64,000 nucleotides of DNA from Chrysomallon squamiferum (taxonomy: Eukaryota > Mollusca > Gastropoda > Neomphalida > Peltospiridae): assembly GCA_012295275.1 (NCBI GenBank), contig CM022665.1, forward strand, positions 3,948,167 to 4,012,166. Reading direction: 5' to 3'. Under the pieces are notes generated by a model that searched no databases, had not been told where the DNA came from, and saw only the letters and a program-made list of their open reading frames with translations. The position numbers and the translations under genes are program-made. Shown in pieces: positions 62,779-64,000 of this stretch. The first letter of the stretch is position 1; each line of letters opens with the position of its first letter.

Positions 62779-62833
62779 ATCAGAATTTCACTTGTGTCAT
62801 CAATGAATACGTGATAACTTTCCGTAAAAGAAA
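62779..62833. repeat. Unique-sequence block, second copy
   Basis: Copy of the block at 61983-62037 with a few substitutions. It marks the right end of the minisatellite array, 796 bp from the first copy. Confidence 0.88.
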
Positions 62834-63364
62834 GCAATCGTCATGATTCAATAAAACTTCAGCCATCTTCATATAAAAGTACTAACAAAATAATAGTCGT
62901 TATGGTATTTATGATTACGAATTATTGTTGTGACATCTTAATACATTTTTGTGTTATGATTAAATATTATGCTAGCTTTTCTGCAGTTTTCTTTACTACA
63001 CTTTGGTTTGCTTTTTCTTTCTTTTCTTCTTCTCATTTTTTTTTTTTTTTTTTTTTTTTTAGCATAGATTAATTTTGCATTATATTGCTGTGATTTACTT
63101 TTGTTTTGTTTTTGGTCTTTATTTTTTTAATTTATTTTTTTATTTCTTTATTTCCTTTCCTCTTTTCAATTTTGTATTTTATTTTATTCATTCACTCTTT
63201 TTATTTATTTATTTATTTATTTATAACTTTAACACTTTGTATTTTATTTATAATCTTTTCTTTATTTCTGCCTATGACAAACAGCAAACTCTTCTTAATG
63301 CGGTTTAAAGCAGCAACTAATTATACATATTACATCTTACTTTCACCCACCTACAACTCAACGT

Positions 63365-63404
<40 letters not shown>

Positions 63405-64000
63405 CTCGGTGGTCATTCCCGAATCATATAACGGGTGAGTGTGTGGAGGGTCACCTTAACGAATGCACTTAGAGCTTTTCTTTTATCTCGTACTATCACG
63501 CAGTATTTTTCTATGTCCAGTGATCATTAGGAGGTTTACATGGATAATGATATGCCAAATGAGACACGGTAAAGTATAAGATAAGTAGAAGTTTTCCTCT
63601 AGAACTAAACAACGGACTGAATTAAGAATATACATCGGTATTTCATCGGTGTTAGGAAAAAATCACAAGCGAAAGGAAAACTGATATTTTAGTGAGGTTT
63701 TTGTTGTTGTTGTTGTTGCTGCTGTTTTATGGGGGGGTCTTATATTGTAAGTGTCTAGTAATTTTTTTTTTTTTAACAGTTTCTTCGGAATCTTATTGTT
63801 ATGGTTGTTGTTAATATTATTATTGTTGATTTTTTTTTTTTTATCATAACTGTAGGTGTTGTTATTATTGTATTATTATTACTGTTATTATTGTTGTTGT
63901 TGTTACTGTCATTGTATTGTTATTATTATTATTATTATTGTTACTATTATCACCATCACTGTTATCATCATCATCATCATTATCATCATCATTACCACCA
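62834..64000. other. Right edge: AT-rich, simple repeats, no exon recognised
   Basis: Holds poly-T tracts near 63039-63060 and 63367-63404, and ATT/GTT/ATC triplet runs from about 63790 to the end. I searched the - strand for a short first exon of the SelW-like gene ending in TG before a GT donor and found no convincing one. That exon is probably beyond the window. Confidence 0.6.

Larger units (their letters stand above)
61648..62790. repeat. 22-bp minisatellite array
   Basis: About fifty copies of a 22-bp unit whose core is CAGTATCAGAATGTTAAAGA plus two variable bases (TA or TG). Units vary at a few positions (GATACA/GATGCA, GTTAAAG/GTTAATG) and some carry a deletion (CAGTATGAGATTAAAG). 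The array starts about 35 bp upstream, in - strand sense, of the Sec exon acceptor and lies in the intron preceding it. Confidence 0.93.

Noticed and set aside
61648-62833. Regular repeats considered as a CRISPR-like array
   Set aside because: The units are head-to-tail with no spacers, in a eukaryotic intron. It is a minisatellite.

Overview
The window is AT-rich animal nuclear DNA with small exons, GT-AG introns of roughly 0.4-6 kb and very dense microsatellites: (CT)n, (GT)n, (ATT)n, (CATA)n and long poly-A/poly-T. Gene structure, protein similarity and repeat style suggest a lophotrochozoan, most likely a mollusc and possibly a cephalopod. The clade is inferred, because no diagnostic clade-specific element was identified.

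The + strand is dominated by one gene, a CELF1/2-type (CUG-BP/Bruno-like) RNA-binding protein. A probable non-coding first exon and promoter lie near 5.1-5.25 kb. Fifteen coding exons run from 8975 to 41274 and join into an uninterrupted reading frame of 1599 nt (532 residues). The protein has RRM1, RRM2, a long Ala/Asn/Ser/Gly/Gln-rich linker and RRM3, ending in the family's KPY tail. A probable intron in the 3' UTR (41286-44248) starts only 11 nt after the stop. A long 3' UTR then extends to as far as about 51.24 kb.

The - strand carries a second gene that converges on CELF: a selenoprotein W-like (Rdx-family) gene. Three coding exons are visible (61613-61513, 55712-55636 and 54339-54265). 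The first has an in-frame TGA exactly where the family has selenocysteine. The short N-terminal exon is not visible and is probably beyond the right edge. Polyadenylation signals of the two genes lie 6 bp apart, on opposite strands, near 51.24 kb.

The main new observations are the Sec-TGA gene, four possible alternative phase-1 exons in the CELF linker region (9, 24, 30 and 102 nt, all in frame), two in-frame NAGNAG acceptors, a dyad-symmetric putative promoter, the overlapping convergent 3' ends, and a 22-bp minisatellite of about 1.15 kb next to the Sec exon. The remaining sequence (1-5.1 kb, large introns, the right end) is mostly simple repeats and unique AT-rich DNA in which no further genes could be supported. 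No tRNA or rRNA gene, CRISPR array or intact transposon was seen.
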